This document shows positions 43,843 through 53,400 of a stretch of 64,000 bases of DNA, piece after piece. Numbering within the stretch: the first letter of the stretch is position 1; each line of letters begins with the position of its first letter. Location: positions 1,984,001-2,048,000 of the forward strand of contig NZ_CP058246.1 of assembly GCF_013388355.1 (NCBI RefSeq), written 5' to 3'. Both the position numbers and the translations under genes were made by a program. A model generated the notes under the pieces. The model made no database searches, was not told the origin of the DNA, and worked only from the letters and a program-made list of their open reading frames with translations. This DNA is from Flavobacterium sp. LPB0248. GTDB taxonomy: Bacteria > Bacteroidota > Bacteroidia > Flavobacteriales > Flavobacteriaceae.

Positions 43843-43850
43843 TAATTTTG
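43843..43850 (+). promoter_or_regulatory. -7 element of metal-binding lipoprotein gene
   Basis: TAATTTTG matches TAnnTTTG and ends 36 nt before the ATG at 43887. It excludes the longer in-frame start at 43848, which would lie inside the promoter element. Confidence 0.6.
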
Positions 43851-43886
43851 CAAGAATCTTATTCGCAATTTTTAAATTTATATATA

Positions 43887-44264
43887 ATGAAAATTTCAAA
43901 AATCTTATTCGCTGCAACAATCGCTGGTTTAGTATTTGTTGGCTGTAAAAAAGCAGAAGACAAAAGTCTTGAAGTGGTAAATAAAGAAAAAAGCGCTCCA
44001 AAAGAACACAAACCAATCGCAGCTGAAAATTTTCAAACTGCAAGTTTCACAATTGACGGAATGACTTGCGCTGTTGGATGCGCTAAAACCATTGAAGAAG
44101 AATTAGCCAATCTTGACGGAGTTGAAAAAGCAACTGTCGATTTTGACAAGAAAACAGCAACGGTAAGTTTTGACAAAACAATTCAAAATTCAGAATCTTT
44201 AACAAAAGTAGTTCAAGAAACTGGAGACGGAAAAACATATAAAGTTTCGAATTTCAAGTCTTAA
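43887..44264 (+). CDS. Heavy-metal-associated (HMA) domain lipoprotein
   Basis: A 125-residue lipoprotein (lipobox FVGC, Cys20), then a Lys/Glu-rich linker (21-50) and one HMA ferredoxin-like domain (about 53-122). The metal motif GMTCAVGCA has Cys61 and Cys65, a CxxxC spacing instead of the usual CxxC. HMA domains carry copper or similar soft metals; as an exported lipoprotein this one would act in the periplasm, for example in copper chaperoning. No metal ATPase is adjacent. The start at 43887 is chosen because it directly begins the signal peptide and lies downstream of the -7 element. Confidence 0.85.
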   Translation: MKISKILFAATIAGLVFVGCKKAEDKSLEVVNKEKSAPKEHKPIAAENFQTASFTIDGMTCAVGCAKTIEEELANLDGVEKATVDFDKKTATVSFDKTIQNSESLTKVVQETGDGKTYKVSNFKS

Positions 44265-44283
44265 ACTCTAAATTAACAAACTT

Positions 44284-44316
44284 AAAAAGGCACTCAAATT
44301 TGAGTGCCTTTTTTTG
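44284..44316 (+). terminator. Terminator of HMA lipoprotein gene
   Basis: A 30-nt perfect palindrome (44284-44313, core GGCACTCAAA) with a T-run, 20 nt after the stop. The following 44317-44523 is AT-rich and holds only promoter-like sequence. Confidence 0.92.
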
Positions 44317-44523
44317 TGTTTTTATTTTCAAAAAAAAATAGCTTCAATGTGGTTTCCCGTAATGAAATATGATTTTAATAATTAATATTTGCATTAATTT
44401 AACATTTTTAACATTTGACCTATTTAAAATTTTACGTATCAAAACTAAACCACAAATAATCAATCAATTATAAAACTTAAAAAAATAACAATATACAACT
44501 TATTAAATTAACATTTAATTGGC

Positions 44524-44531
44524 TAGATTTG
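44524..44531 (+). promoter_or_regulatory. -7 element of the Rhs operon
   Basis: TAGATTTG matches TAnnTTTG exactly, 23 nt before the ATG at 44555. No clear TTG lies at -33. An in-frame TTG at 44519 that would lengthen the first gene falls upstream of the predicted RNA start, so ATG 44555 is preferred. Confidence 0.55.
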
Positions 44532-44554
44532 TTAAAATTATCCCAAGAACAAAA

Positions 44555-45088
44555 ATGAAAAAATTACCTTTGTATGCTGCAGGTTTTGCAGTTTTTTTAA
44601 GCATTCTAGCAATTTATTTTGCAAAATCAAGTTCAGAATTAGTATATGTAGATGTTAACAAATTGATTACTGGCTATAGTAAAACAAAAATCGCTAAAGC
44701 TGAATTTGATAAAAAAGCTTCTTTAATGAAAGCCAATGTAGATTCTTTGATCAGTAATTGGCAAAACGAATTAAAAACTTACGAAAAAGAAAGAACTGCC
44801 TTATCTCCAAAGGAGCTGAAATTAAAACAAGAGCTACTATCTAACAAACAGCAGCAAATTAATGGCTATCAAGAAGCTATTCAGAAAAAAATTCAAGAAG
44901 AAGATAAAAAAGTAACCCAAACCGTAATTAACGATATAAACGATTATATCAAAGAATATGGAAAAGAACATAACTACAAAATCATATTCGGTGCGAGTGG
45001 TGGAGGAAATATAATGTATGCCGATGACTCAACTGACTTAACAGAAGAAGTGTTAAAAGGTCTTAATGCTGAATATGATAAAAAATAG
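44555..45088 (+). CDS. OmpH/Skp-like periplasmic chaperone
   Basis: A 177-residue protein with an N-terminal hydrophobic signal or anchor (about 5-23, LYAAGFAVFLSILAIYF), then LVYVDVNKLITGYSKTK, a long charged coiled-coil hairpin (about 50-125) and a C-terminal strand region (YKIIFGASGGGNIMYADDSTDLT). This is the OmpH/Skp plan: a trimeric tentacled chaperone for outer-membrane or exported proteins. Its stop overlaps the start of the next lipoprotein gene, and the two giant Rhs genes follow, so it may hold those proteins unfolded in the periplasm. A housekeeping Skp is usually next to bamA, so this appears to be a dedicated paralogue (inference). Confidence 0.82.
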   Translation: MKKLPLYAAGFAVFLSILAIYFAKSSSELVYVDVNKLITGYSKTKIAKAEFDKKASLMKANVDSLISNWQNELKTYEKERTALSPKELKLKQELLSNKQQQINGYQEAIQKKIQEEDKKVTQTVINDINDYIKEYGKEHNYKIIFGASGGGNIMYADDSTDLTEEVLKGLNAEYDKK

Positions 45089-45677
45089 ACTTTTACTATT
45101 TCTTATAACACTAATTATTTCCTCTTGCAACAAAAAATTTGATACGCAAGAGGAAATGAACAGTTATATACAAGATGAAGACAATGGTTACGTTTACAAA
45201 AAAAATGTAGCCGATGTCGACTATGTTTTACAATATAGGCCAACTGATTTACTTGTAAAACAAGAATTAGGAGACAAACCTAATCCGGCTCAAATAGAGA
45301 AATTCAGAAAACAATACGGCAAGTACATGTATTTTAATCTCTCTATGTCAAAAAACGATCAAGAATTATTAAATGGTGTCGCTCAAGACAAAGCCAAATT
45401 CGGACAAATGGTAAACGAATTAGCTTTTGGCATGGAGGAAAAACTTCATGTGTATACCCCGGCCAAAGACACCCTAGCCTTAGCCGACTTCATTTATCCA
45501 AGAATGTATGGCATGAGCAATTCTACTTCTATTATGATTGTATATCCTCGTGATGAAAAATACCTAAAACAAGAATACCTAAATTTTGTAATAGAAGATT
45601 TAGGCCTTCAAACTGGAGATATTAAATTCAAACTCAATACCAAAGCCTTAATAAACGAACCTCAATTAGTCTTTTAA
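45075..45677 (+). CDS. Small lipoprotein of the Rhs operon, unknown function
   Basis: A 200-residue lipoprotein (MIKNRLLLFLITLIISSC, Cys18); an ATG nine bases earlier (45066) is possible. I do not recognise the mature domain: mixed alpha/beta, with YVYKKNVADVDYVLQYRPTD and a conserved-looking FNLSMSKNDQELL, and near the C-terminus IEDLGLQTGDIKF. It overlaps the OmpH-like gene by 14 nt and ends 10 nt before the first Rhs gene, so it is tied to that operon. It could be an outer-membrane anchor, export factor or surface-assembly factor for the Rhs proteins; none of this is shown by motifs. Confidence 0.8.
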   Translation: MIKNRLLLFLITLIISSCNKKFDTQEEMNSYIQDEDNGYVYKKNVADVDYVLQYRPTDLLVKQELGDKPNPAQIEKFRKQYGKYMYFNLSMSKNDQELLNGVAQDKAKFGQMVNELAFGMEEKLHVYTPAKDTLALADFIYPRMYGMSNSTSIMIVYPRDEKYLKQEYLNFVIEDLGLQTGDIKFKLNTKALINEPQLVF

Positions 45678-45687
45678 TACCACTACC

Positions 45688-48600
45688 ATGACCAAATTCC
45701 AAAAACGCCATCGTATTATTGCTACTTTTTTCTTGTTGATCTTTTTCCCAACACTTTTACCTAATAATTTATTTGCTACTAATAATGGCCCTAACTCGTT
45801 TGAAGCCGCAAACTTTGAACCTGTTGATGCTGCAGATATGGTTAATTTAGTAACCGGAGATATGTCATATGTACTTCCGTTATTAAATGTTCCCAGTCCA
45901 GAAGGAGGCTACCCGCTGGCGTTATCAAATCACGCAGGTATTGCAATGGCTCAAGAAGCTTCTTGGGTAGGACTTGGATGGAGTTTAAATCCAGGAGCAA
46001 TTAATAGAAGCGTTAATGGCTATCCAGATGATATAGAAATAGGTAATGATAATACATTTATATATGATCAAGGAGGAACAGCAAATTATTACGATGCTGG
46101 AGTCGGAATGACTTTTTATAATATTAGTGCCGGTTTAGGGGCTTACTGGGGTTCTAACAAAACTTTCGGAGGAAGTGTTTCATTAGGCGTAGGGGGTTAT
46201 GCAGTTACTGTAGGCACGGGAACTTTTGGCCCTACTGTAGGTCTTGGTTATGGTGGCAGTCTTGACAATGTAGTGTCAAATATCTCTACCGGAGTATCAT
46301 TTAACTCATTAAAAGACCAAGGCTCTTATATGGGACCACAAGGGACAGGAGCAAGCTCTAATATAGGATCATTTTCATTAAACAATTATGATGTACAGAC
46401 ATCCTCGGAAAATTATAGTATGGGAATTGCTGGTTTTTACTTTTATTATGGCCATACAAAAGTAAAGTATAGTTTATTTGAAGAACAAATAAAAAAATAC
46501 ACTGGGATATTATACCCAAATAGTGGATCTGACTTAGGCTTAAATCATGATGTAAATAAATTAGTTATTTATAATGATGGAGTTAGCAATATTTCTGACT
46601 TGGGAGATTCAACAAAAGACTACTTGAATGACAATGTTTTACTGCCAAATTATGACAAATATAAAGTTCAAGCTCAAGGCCTTTCGGGATCTATAACACC
46701 TGCATTTACCTCAGAAACAAGATTAAAGCATGAGAATATATATACAGGAGAATATACAACTGTAACTAACGGCTCAAATAGTTATAATGTCCCTAATCAA
46801 AGTATATTTTACAACAACTTTAACAATGATGATACATCTTTAAAATTAAACTATAAAATTTTCTTCGAGTTTGAAAATACAAATTCTTCATTTCTTAGAA
46901 TTGATCGATCTATCATTAAAAGGGATACAGGTAGTGAAATTATTGATCCTGATTATTCAAGATCCGGGTATCAGACTTATCTTGGCCAAAAATATGCAAA
47001 GACCCAAAAAACAGATAAGTTTAATGAAACTTATACAAATGATAATATACTACTAAAAGTTGATGCCAGAACTAATCGTAAAAGAACTGGAAAATCTGTT
47101 GAAGCTTTTACTAATTCACAAATTTTATCCGGAACTTCAGCTACTGCAGGTACGTTTATTGAAGCAAATAATTTAAATAGAAACCAACCACAAATATATA
47201 GACCAGAATCAATTGGCGGGTATAGAATTACTGATATTGACGGTAAAGTATACCACTATTCTTTACCCGTAATTAACTTCGAAATTTGGTACAAAAATTT
47301 TATTGTCCCAACTAATGAAGATTCTAAATTTATGGAAAGAGAATCAAATGTCCCATACGCGACTGATTGGTTACTGACCGCTATCACTGGACCTGACTAT
47401 GTGGACATTAATGGAAATAATAAAGTTGATCCCCAAGATTACGGATACTGGGTTGAATTTGATTATGGCAAATGGTCTGATGGCTATATCTGGAATGGAA
47501 GCTCTGGAAATTACGATACTGTTAAAGGAAGTACAGGAAATGACGATAGATATGAATATTACAGAGGTAGAAAACAAATTTATTATCTTGATGCTGTAAA
47601 AACCAGAACCCATACTGCCTATTTTGTAAAAAGTTTACGAAAAGATGCTCAATCAGATGCATTCATGCGATATACAACGCAAGCACCTAATGGCATTGGC
47701 TTTGACAAAAATTCAAGTCCCAAAAAATTTACATCAAACTTATTGCAATTTTACCAAGTAGCACCTGTTATTTCCAATTATGGATTACCATCAACATATA
47801 AAGAAAACGGTGTTGCAAAGAAGGTTGGATCTGTAAATGGGTATAAAGCTTCATATAGATATGCAGATTTTCCAACACAATATTCATTGAAATTAGACAA
47901 AATTATACTCTTAAAAAATGATAAAAACTTAAGTATTAATAAAGCATCCGGAGCAGTATTAACTTCTAATAAAAAAGCATATTTATATGAAAATAGAGGC
48001 TTTCAGCTTATATCATGCTTAATTGAAGATAGTCCAGGAAGCCCTGGTTACCATACAATTGGCAATTTAAACGGAGTTTATTTAGCTGACACAAGTACTA
48101 ACATTAAAGAAATTCCCATACACCAAAATGAAAATGTTATAGATGCAAATGATGTTACAAGTTCAAGTATTGAACAAAACGCAGAAAAAATAATTAATTT
48201 TCAATATGATGCTAATTATTCTTTAATGCCTAATTCGTTTCATTCTTCTGCAACAAATAAAGGAAAGCTTACTTTAAAAGCTGTTGAGTTTTTAGGTCAT
48301 CAAGGCATTGCTTGCATACCTAAATACCAATTTAATTATAATAATACATCTACACCTTTTAACATTAACAATGAAGATGGTTGGGGATATAATAAAGTTG
48401 AACCAGCAGCATGGTGCCTCAATGAAATAATAACTCCAATGGGCTCTAAAATAAACATCCAATATGAATCTGATGACTATAATGCTGTAGCAGCAAAATC
48501 ATATACCTTAACCGGAACTCCAAATTACGGAAAAGGCGGAGGTATAAGAGTTAAAGAAATAAGCTACTCGGATGGAGTTAATATCACTAATAAAACGAAT

Positions 48601-50424
48601 TATTATTATAATCAAACTGGCTTTAATAAAAATCCTTCAGACACAAATTATAAATCGTCTGGAGTAACCTCTTTTGTTCCTTCAAAAGATTTTATGATTT
48701 TACCATATGCCTCTGAGCTCCCTCCTCCTGTTATCATGTATAGTAACGTCTCCGTTGAGGAATCAAATGCCGATAATAATACTGTCTCAAAAACAGATTA
48801 TACTTTTGAAACCCTAACCAATTATAGCAAAAATTCAGGCTCTGTATATAATATTGGAAATTATTTAACCATAAATAAAATACAGGATGAAGCAACAAGT
48901 ATTCCTAATAACGGTGTTGATTTGCGATTTACAAAATATGATATCAAAAATAGAATTAACAACTTAGGACGTTTACTTTCTGTTAAAAGGTACAATTCAA
49001 AAAATCAAACTTCATATTCGCTCAAAAATGAATATCGCGTTTCAACTGATTCTCAAGATGAATTCGGAACGAAACAAGAATCTTTTTTATCACTTTACAA
49101 TATTGTGCCTGGTAAGCAATACTACACAGTTAATTCTGTAAGTAAAACTTCTTATTCAAACCAATTAACAAAAACTACTACTACACAAAAAGGATATACG
49201 AGTAGTATAATATTTGACAAAATTGATTTTTTAACTGGCTTAGCCCTAGAAACTACCACAACAACTAGCGATGGCAAAATAATAAAAAATAAAATTGTTC
49301 CTGCTTACACCAAGCCTGAGTATTATAATATGGGATCCCGAGTAGACGACTACCAAAGCAAAAATATGTTATCTCAAACTGCTGCTAATTACACCTACTT
49401 AAAAGATGGAACCTCTTTTAAAATAACAGGAGTTGATATTACGACGTGGAGCAATGTCTGGGCTTATAAAGATATTGCTGGCAATAAAATGGAACCTTCC
49501 AATACAAAAGAAAAAATCTGGAGAAAACACAAGTCTTATGTTTGGAACGGAAGTAAAGATGCCAATGGTATTTTTCTAAATTATACAGATACACAAACAA
49601 CCAAAGATGATGGGTTTAATTGGTTAGTACCTTCAGCAGCTGGATTTGATGTTACCCAATCTCCTCAATGGAAGCAAGTATCAGAAATTACTATGTATGA
49701 TCATTATTCAAATCCTCTTGAGATAAAAGGTATAAATAAAAATTATGTCACAAGTAAAATGGGAAATTTTGATTCTAAATTAACCGTAAGTGGAAATGCA
49801 CGCTATGGTGAAATCTTTTATTCTAGTGCAGAAACCAATGATAATGATGGAATCTGGATAGATCCTGAAATATCTGTAACTAATAAATCTATGTTGAGTG
49901 GCTTTACTTTTCATACAGGTAAGCAGTCAGTTGAAACAACATCAACATTAAAAATGACAGTATCCATGAAAAACAACGAACATAAGTCTGGCAGATACAA
50001 AATATCTGTTTGGGTCGAAAAGAGCAATAGCTCAAAAGCAGTTATAAAAGTAAACGATATTGCAATTCCACTTGTTAATGACAACATTACTGCAGGAAAC
50101 TGGCAACTTAAAACTGCTTATGTACAGCTCCCTAAAACAACATGTACAATTGATTTTTGTTCACTTGATGCTTCAAAAGTGTATTTTGATGACCTAATGA
50201 TTCGTCCAGTTTCTTCTTCTATAGTAGGTTATGTATACAATGAGTGGGGAGAATTAACTTATACTGTAAATAACAGTGGACTAGCAACTAAATTTGAATA
50301 TGATGCTGCAGGCAGAGTTATCAAAACATCCGTTGAAGTAGTAGATGATGCTGCAAATGGTGTGACCGCAGGAGGATTCAAAGTAGTAAAAACCAATATA
50401 TACAATAATAGATATTTAAATTAA
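45688..50424 (+). CDS. Secreted SpvB/Rhs-type protein, N-terminal half of a split Rhs pair
   Basis: A 1578-residue exported protein with a signal peptide (about 1-31, FPTLLPNNLFAT). After it comes a segment typical of bacteroidotal YD-repeat proteins and SpvB/TcB N-termini (VNLVTGDMSYVLPLLNVPSP, then ASWVGLGWSLNPGAINRSV). The middle is a long beta-rich array without enzyme motifs. Near 1370-1510 a jelly-roll, carbohydrate-binding-like module (SGNARYGEIFYSS) appears, and the last 60 residues enter YD repeats (YVYNEWGELTYTVNNSG, KFEYDAAGRVIKTS). It stops in mid-array and the next gene, 8 nt later, continues with further YD repeats. No type IX secretion C-terminal domain is seen. Confidence 0.85.
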   Translation: MTKFQKRHRIIATFFLLIFFPTLLPNNLFATNNGPNSFEAANFEPVDAADMVNLVTGDMSYVLPLLNVPSPEGGYPLALSNHAGIAMAQEASWVGLGWSLNPGAINRSVNGYPDDIEIGNDNTFIYDQGGTANYYDAGVGMTFYNISAGLGAYWGSNKTFGGSVSLGVGGYAVTVGTGTFGPTVGLGYGGSLDNVVSNISTGVSFNSLKDQGSYMGPQGTGASSNIGSFSLNNYDVQTSSENYSMGIAGFYFYYGHTKVKYSLFEEQIKKYTGILYPNSGSDLGLNHDVNKLVIYNDGVSNISDLGDSTKDYLNDNVLLPNYDKYKVQAQGLSGSITPAFTSETRLKHENIYTGEYTTVTNGSNSYNVPNQSIFYNNFNNDDTSLKLNYKIFFEFENTNSSFLRIDRSIIKRDTGSEIIDPDYSRSGYQTYLGQKYAKTQKTDKFNETYTNDNILLKVDARTNRKRTGKSVEAFTNSQILSGTSATAGTFIEANNLNRNQPQIYRPESIGGYRITDIDGKVYHYSLPVINFEIWYKNFIVPTNEDSKFMERESNVPYATDWLLTAITGPDYVDINGNNKVDPQDYGYWVEFDYGKWSDGYIWNGSSGNYDTVKGSTGNDDRYEYYRGRKQIYYLDAVKTRTHTAYFVKSLRKDAQSDAFMRYTTQAPNGIGFDKNSSPKKFTSNLLQFYQVAPVISNYGLPSTYKENGVAKKVGSVNGYKASYRYADFPTQYSLKLDKIILLKNDKNLSINKASGAVLTSNKKAYLYENRGFQLISCLIEDSPGSPGYHTIGNLNGVYLADTSTNIKEIPIHQNENVIDANDVTSSSIEQNAEKIINFQYDANYSLMPNSFHSSATNKGKLTLKAVEFLGHQGIACIPKYQFNYNNTSTPFNINNEDGWGYNKVEPAAWCLNEIITPMGSKINIQYESDDYNAVAAKSYTLTGTPNYGKGGGIRVKEISYSDGVNITNKTNYYYNQTGFNKNPSDTNYKSSGVTSFVPSKDFMILPYASELPPPVIMYSNVSVEESNADNNTVSKTDYTFETLTNYSKNSGSVYNIGNYLTINKIQDEATSIPNNGVDLRFTKYDIKNRINNLGRLLSVKRYNSKNQTSYSLKNEYRVSTDSQDEFGTKQESFLSLYNIVPGKQYYTVNSVSKTSYSNQLTKTTTTQKGYTSSIIFDKIDFLTGLALETTTTTSDGKIIKNKIVPAYTKPEYYNMGSRVDDYQSKNMLSQTAANYTYLKDGTSFKITGVDITTWSNVWAYKDIAGNKMEPSNTKEKIWRKHKSYVWNGSKDANGIFLNYTDTQTTKDDGFNWLVPSAAGFDVTQSPQWKQVSEITMYDHYSNPLEIKGINKNYVTSKMGNFDSKLTVSGNARYGEIFYSSAETNDNDGIWIDPEISVTNKSMLSGFTFHTGKQSVETTSTLKMTVSMKNNEHKSGRYKISVWVEKSNSSKAVIKVNDIAIPLVNDNITAGNWQLKTAYVQLPKTTCTIDFCSLDASKVYFDDLMIRPVSSSIVGYVYNEWGELTYTVNNSGLATKFEYDAAGRVIKTSVEVVDDAANGVTAGGFKVVKTNIYNNRYLN

Positions 50425-50431
50425 TCAAGTT

Positions 50432-53400
50432 ATGAAAAGATACATTTACATAATACTGTACATAATCGGTTTTTTAAATTTCACCATTTCTTACTCTCAA
50501 GAAACATCAAAACCAGCCACAACTCAACGGATCATAGAGCCCATCGACCCAGATTGCGAGGAATACGAAAAGTACGCATGGTTTTATGACAATGACGGTG
50601 ATGGAGCTGGAGACCCTAATTATTCTCAAATGGCCTGTTCTAAACCACCTGGAAAATGGGTCAGCAACAACAATGACTGTAACGATAACAATATAGATAT
50701 AACTTATTACGTTTGGTATTACGACAAAGATCATGATGGATTTGGTGATCCCAATTATCCAGCATATGGCTGCAATCCGCCTACAGACTATGTTGCTAAT
50801 AATTTGGATTGTGATGATAATAATAAAGATATTAACCCTAATACAAAATGGTATTTAGACACTAACGGAGATGGAATTGTATCTGATTTAGACGGTTCGC
50901 CAATCATAAGCTGTACCAAACCAACAGGTAATTATTATTCCTTAGCTATAGATAAAAACAATCATTGGATACATGAAACCACTTACGATATAAAAGGAAA
51001 AGCAATAGGAGCTTCAAGAACTTATTTTGATAATTTAGCCAAACCTAATGTTAGTTTAGTAAAAGATTTTGCGTGGGATAAAGTTTGGGGCACTGAAACA
51101 ATTTATGACAATTTTGGCAGACCTGATAAAACATCCTTTATAGCTCCATCACCTCTTAATACATTTGAAAAAACAAATTTTTTAAAAAGTAATGCAGAAG
51201 CAGCAGCTGGATCTTCGCCCACAAGTCTTCCGCTTACAAATATTACATCAAGCAATAATTATAAGGCAACACAAACAATAACTGCAAATGGTATAGTAAG
51301 TTCTGGACTAAATGTTACTTTAACAGCACCTTCCATTATTTTAAGTGATGGATTTAGTATTACGGCTACCACAGGAAGTGCTTTCAAAGCGACAGCAGCA
51401 TACTTATCAGATAATTCAGCCAATTCGAGTCTAGCCAATTATTATAGCGATAATAATACCGATGAGCCATATCAGGCTACAGCAACGCATCCTTTTTCTC
51501 AAATGAATTACGATTCTTTAGATCCTGAAAATGCAATAAATGTTGTAGGAGGAAATAAAATAAATGGAGAATGGAAAACTGGATATTCATACACAGTTCC
51601 TGCGGCGCAAGAAATGTATTATGTATATGGTACCTCCTTCTTTGATACCTCAAAAGATATTGAATTATATGTTTCAAAAAAAGAATATCCTCAATATGAT
51701 AATTTTGGTCTTTCAGCATACTTTTTAAAGATTATAACATCAGAAAGCAACGTTCTTGCTGTTGAATCAATACCTGGTGCTAATTTTAATATTATGATGC
51801 AATTAGGAGCATATTCATATGCTGTAAAGGCAAATTCGCCATTAGAACGAGGAAAATTATACAAAATGATTATAAATGGGGAAACTAAAATAGTTCAAGT
51901 TTTTAACGAAATAAGCTACCGAAACACAACCGGAATAAATAACATTGATGTAAATAATCCTTTGACAATTTTAGCTGGCAGTTGGAACACTTTTAGCGAA
52001 ATAAATACATTAAACCAGACTATTAATGTATCAAACGACACAAACAACCTAATTGTTGATTTAAAATGTGCCAAAACAATTTCAATTGATGCAAATGGTG
52101 TAGAAAATGTTTCATTTACTGATATTGAAGGAAAAATTTTGGCAACAGCAAAATCTGGTGGAACATTACCTTATTTAGTAAAATCATTAATTGGTCCTCA
52201 AGGTTATGTAGATATACATTTGCCAATAGGTTGCGGTGGAAGTATTAATTTCTTAGGAAATTCATCTTTGTATAATGTTTATGATTTAAAAACAGGCAGT
52301 TTAGTAACTTCAAAATCTAATATACCATCTGGAGTTTATAGAATTGAATTAACAAATAAACCAATTTCTGCACTAGGACTAACTTACATCAACAAAACAA
52401 ATAAAAGCATTAACAATGTTGTAGCAGAAGATCTTGGAGTTACTTACAATGTAAATTATTATGATTATGCTGTGAATATTTACAACAAAACTGGTCAATT
52501 AACAAAATCTATACAACCTAATGGCTATACCAATAACACTTCAATAGTTGACAGTCCTAGCCATATGGCCAGCACAAATTTCTCATCAACATATAGTTAC
52601 AATTCTTTAGGACAACTGACTACAGTTAATAGCTCTGATGAAGGAATAAGCAACTTTGTTTATAGAAAAGACGGTAACATTCGTTATTCTCAAAATGCTC
52701 TTCAAGCAAAAAACTCCCAAGTTTCTTATACAAATTATGATGGTCTTGGCAGACCTATAGAAAGCGGTGTAATTACTGATGCCCCAGGAGTATGGACATT
52801 AGCTTCAACTTCGGCAGATACAGATGTAGCAATATCAACAAACACTTCTGAAAGATTATTTGCAATTTATGACTATCCAGAAAACATTACAAATGATGAC
52901 AATTCACTGCCAACACCATATTCTCTAACCATTCCTTCTTCATTAAGTCTAGCAACTTTAGCCCCTTCTTTGACTAATTCACAGAAAAATCTGTCAGGAA
53001 ATCTTGCTATAACATACAAAGCAGATACAGGCAATACAATAAATAGCATAACCTGGTACAGTTATGATTCTTATGGTAGAACAGAATGGATTGCTCAATA
53101 TACTGATGGTATTGGCATCAAAACTACTTATTATGAATACGATCACAATGGAAATATTAAAAGAACATTATTCCAAAAAGGTAATGCTTCAGAACAGTTT
53201 GTACATCAATACACTTATGATTCTAACAATGGTAAGCTAACAACAGTACAAACGGCAACCAGTTTATCACCTGAAAACTTTACAACCCATGCAGATTATA
53301 CGTATTACAAAACTGGCGAATTAAAAAGAATAAACATTGGACAAGGAACACAAGGCCTTGATTATGTATATACTCTGGGAGGGCAACTTAAAAGTATTAA

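Noticed and set aside
44519..44554. TTG start for the OmpH-like gene
   Set aside because: It lies upstream of the predicted RNA start set by TAGATTTG at 44524-44531.
50424..50432. Frameshift joining the two Rhs genes
   Set aside because: The second gene begins with its own ATG and signal peptide after a stop codon, so they are two separate proteins.
50520..50870. Repeats in the second Rhs gene as a CRISPR-like array
   Set aside because: They are in frame, differ in length and encode acidic protein repeats.
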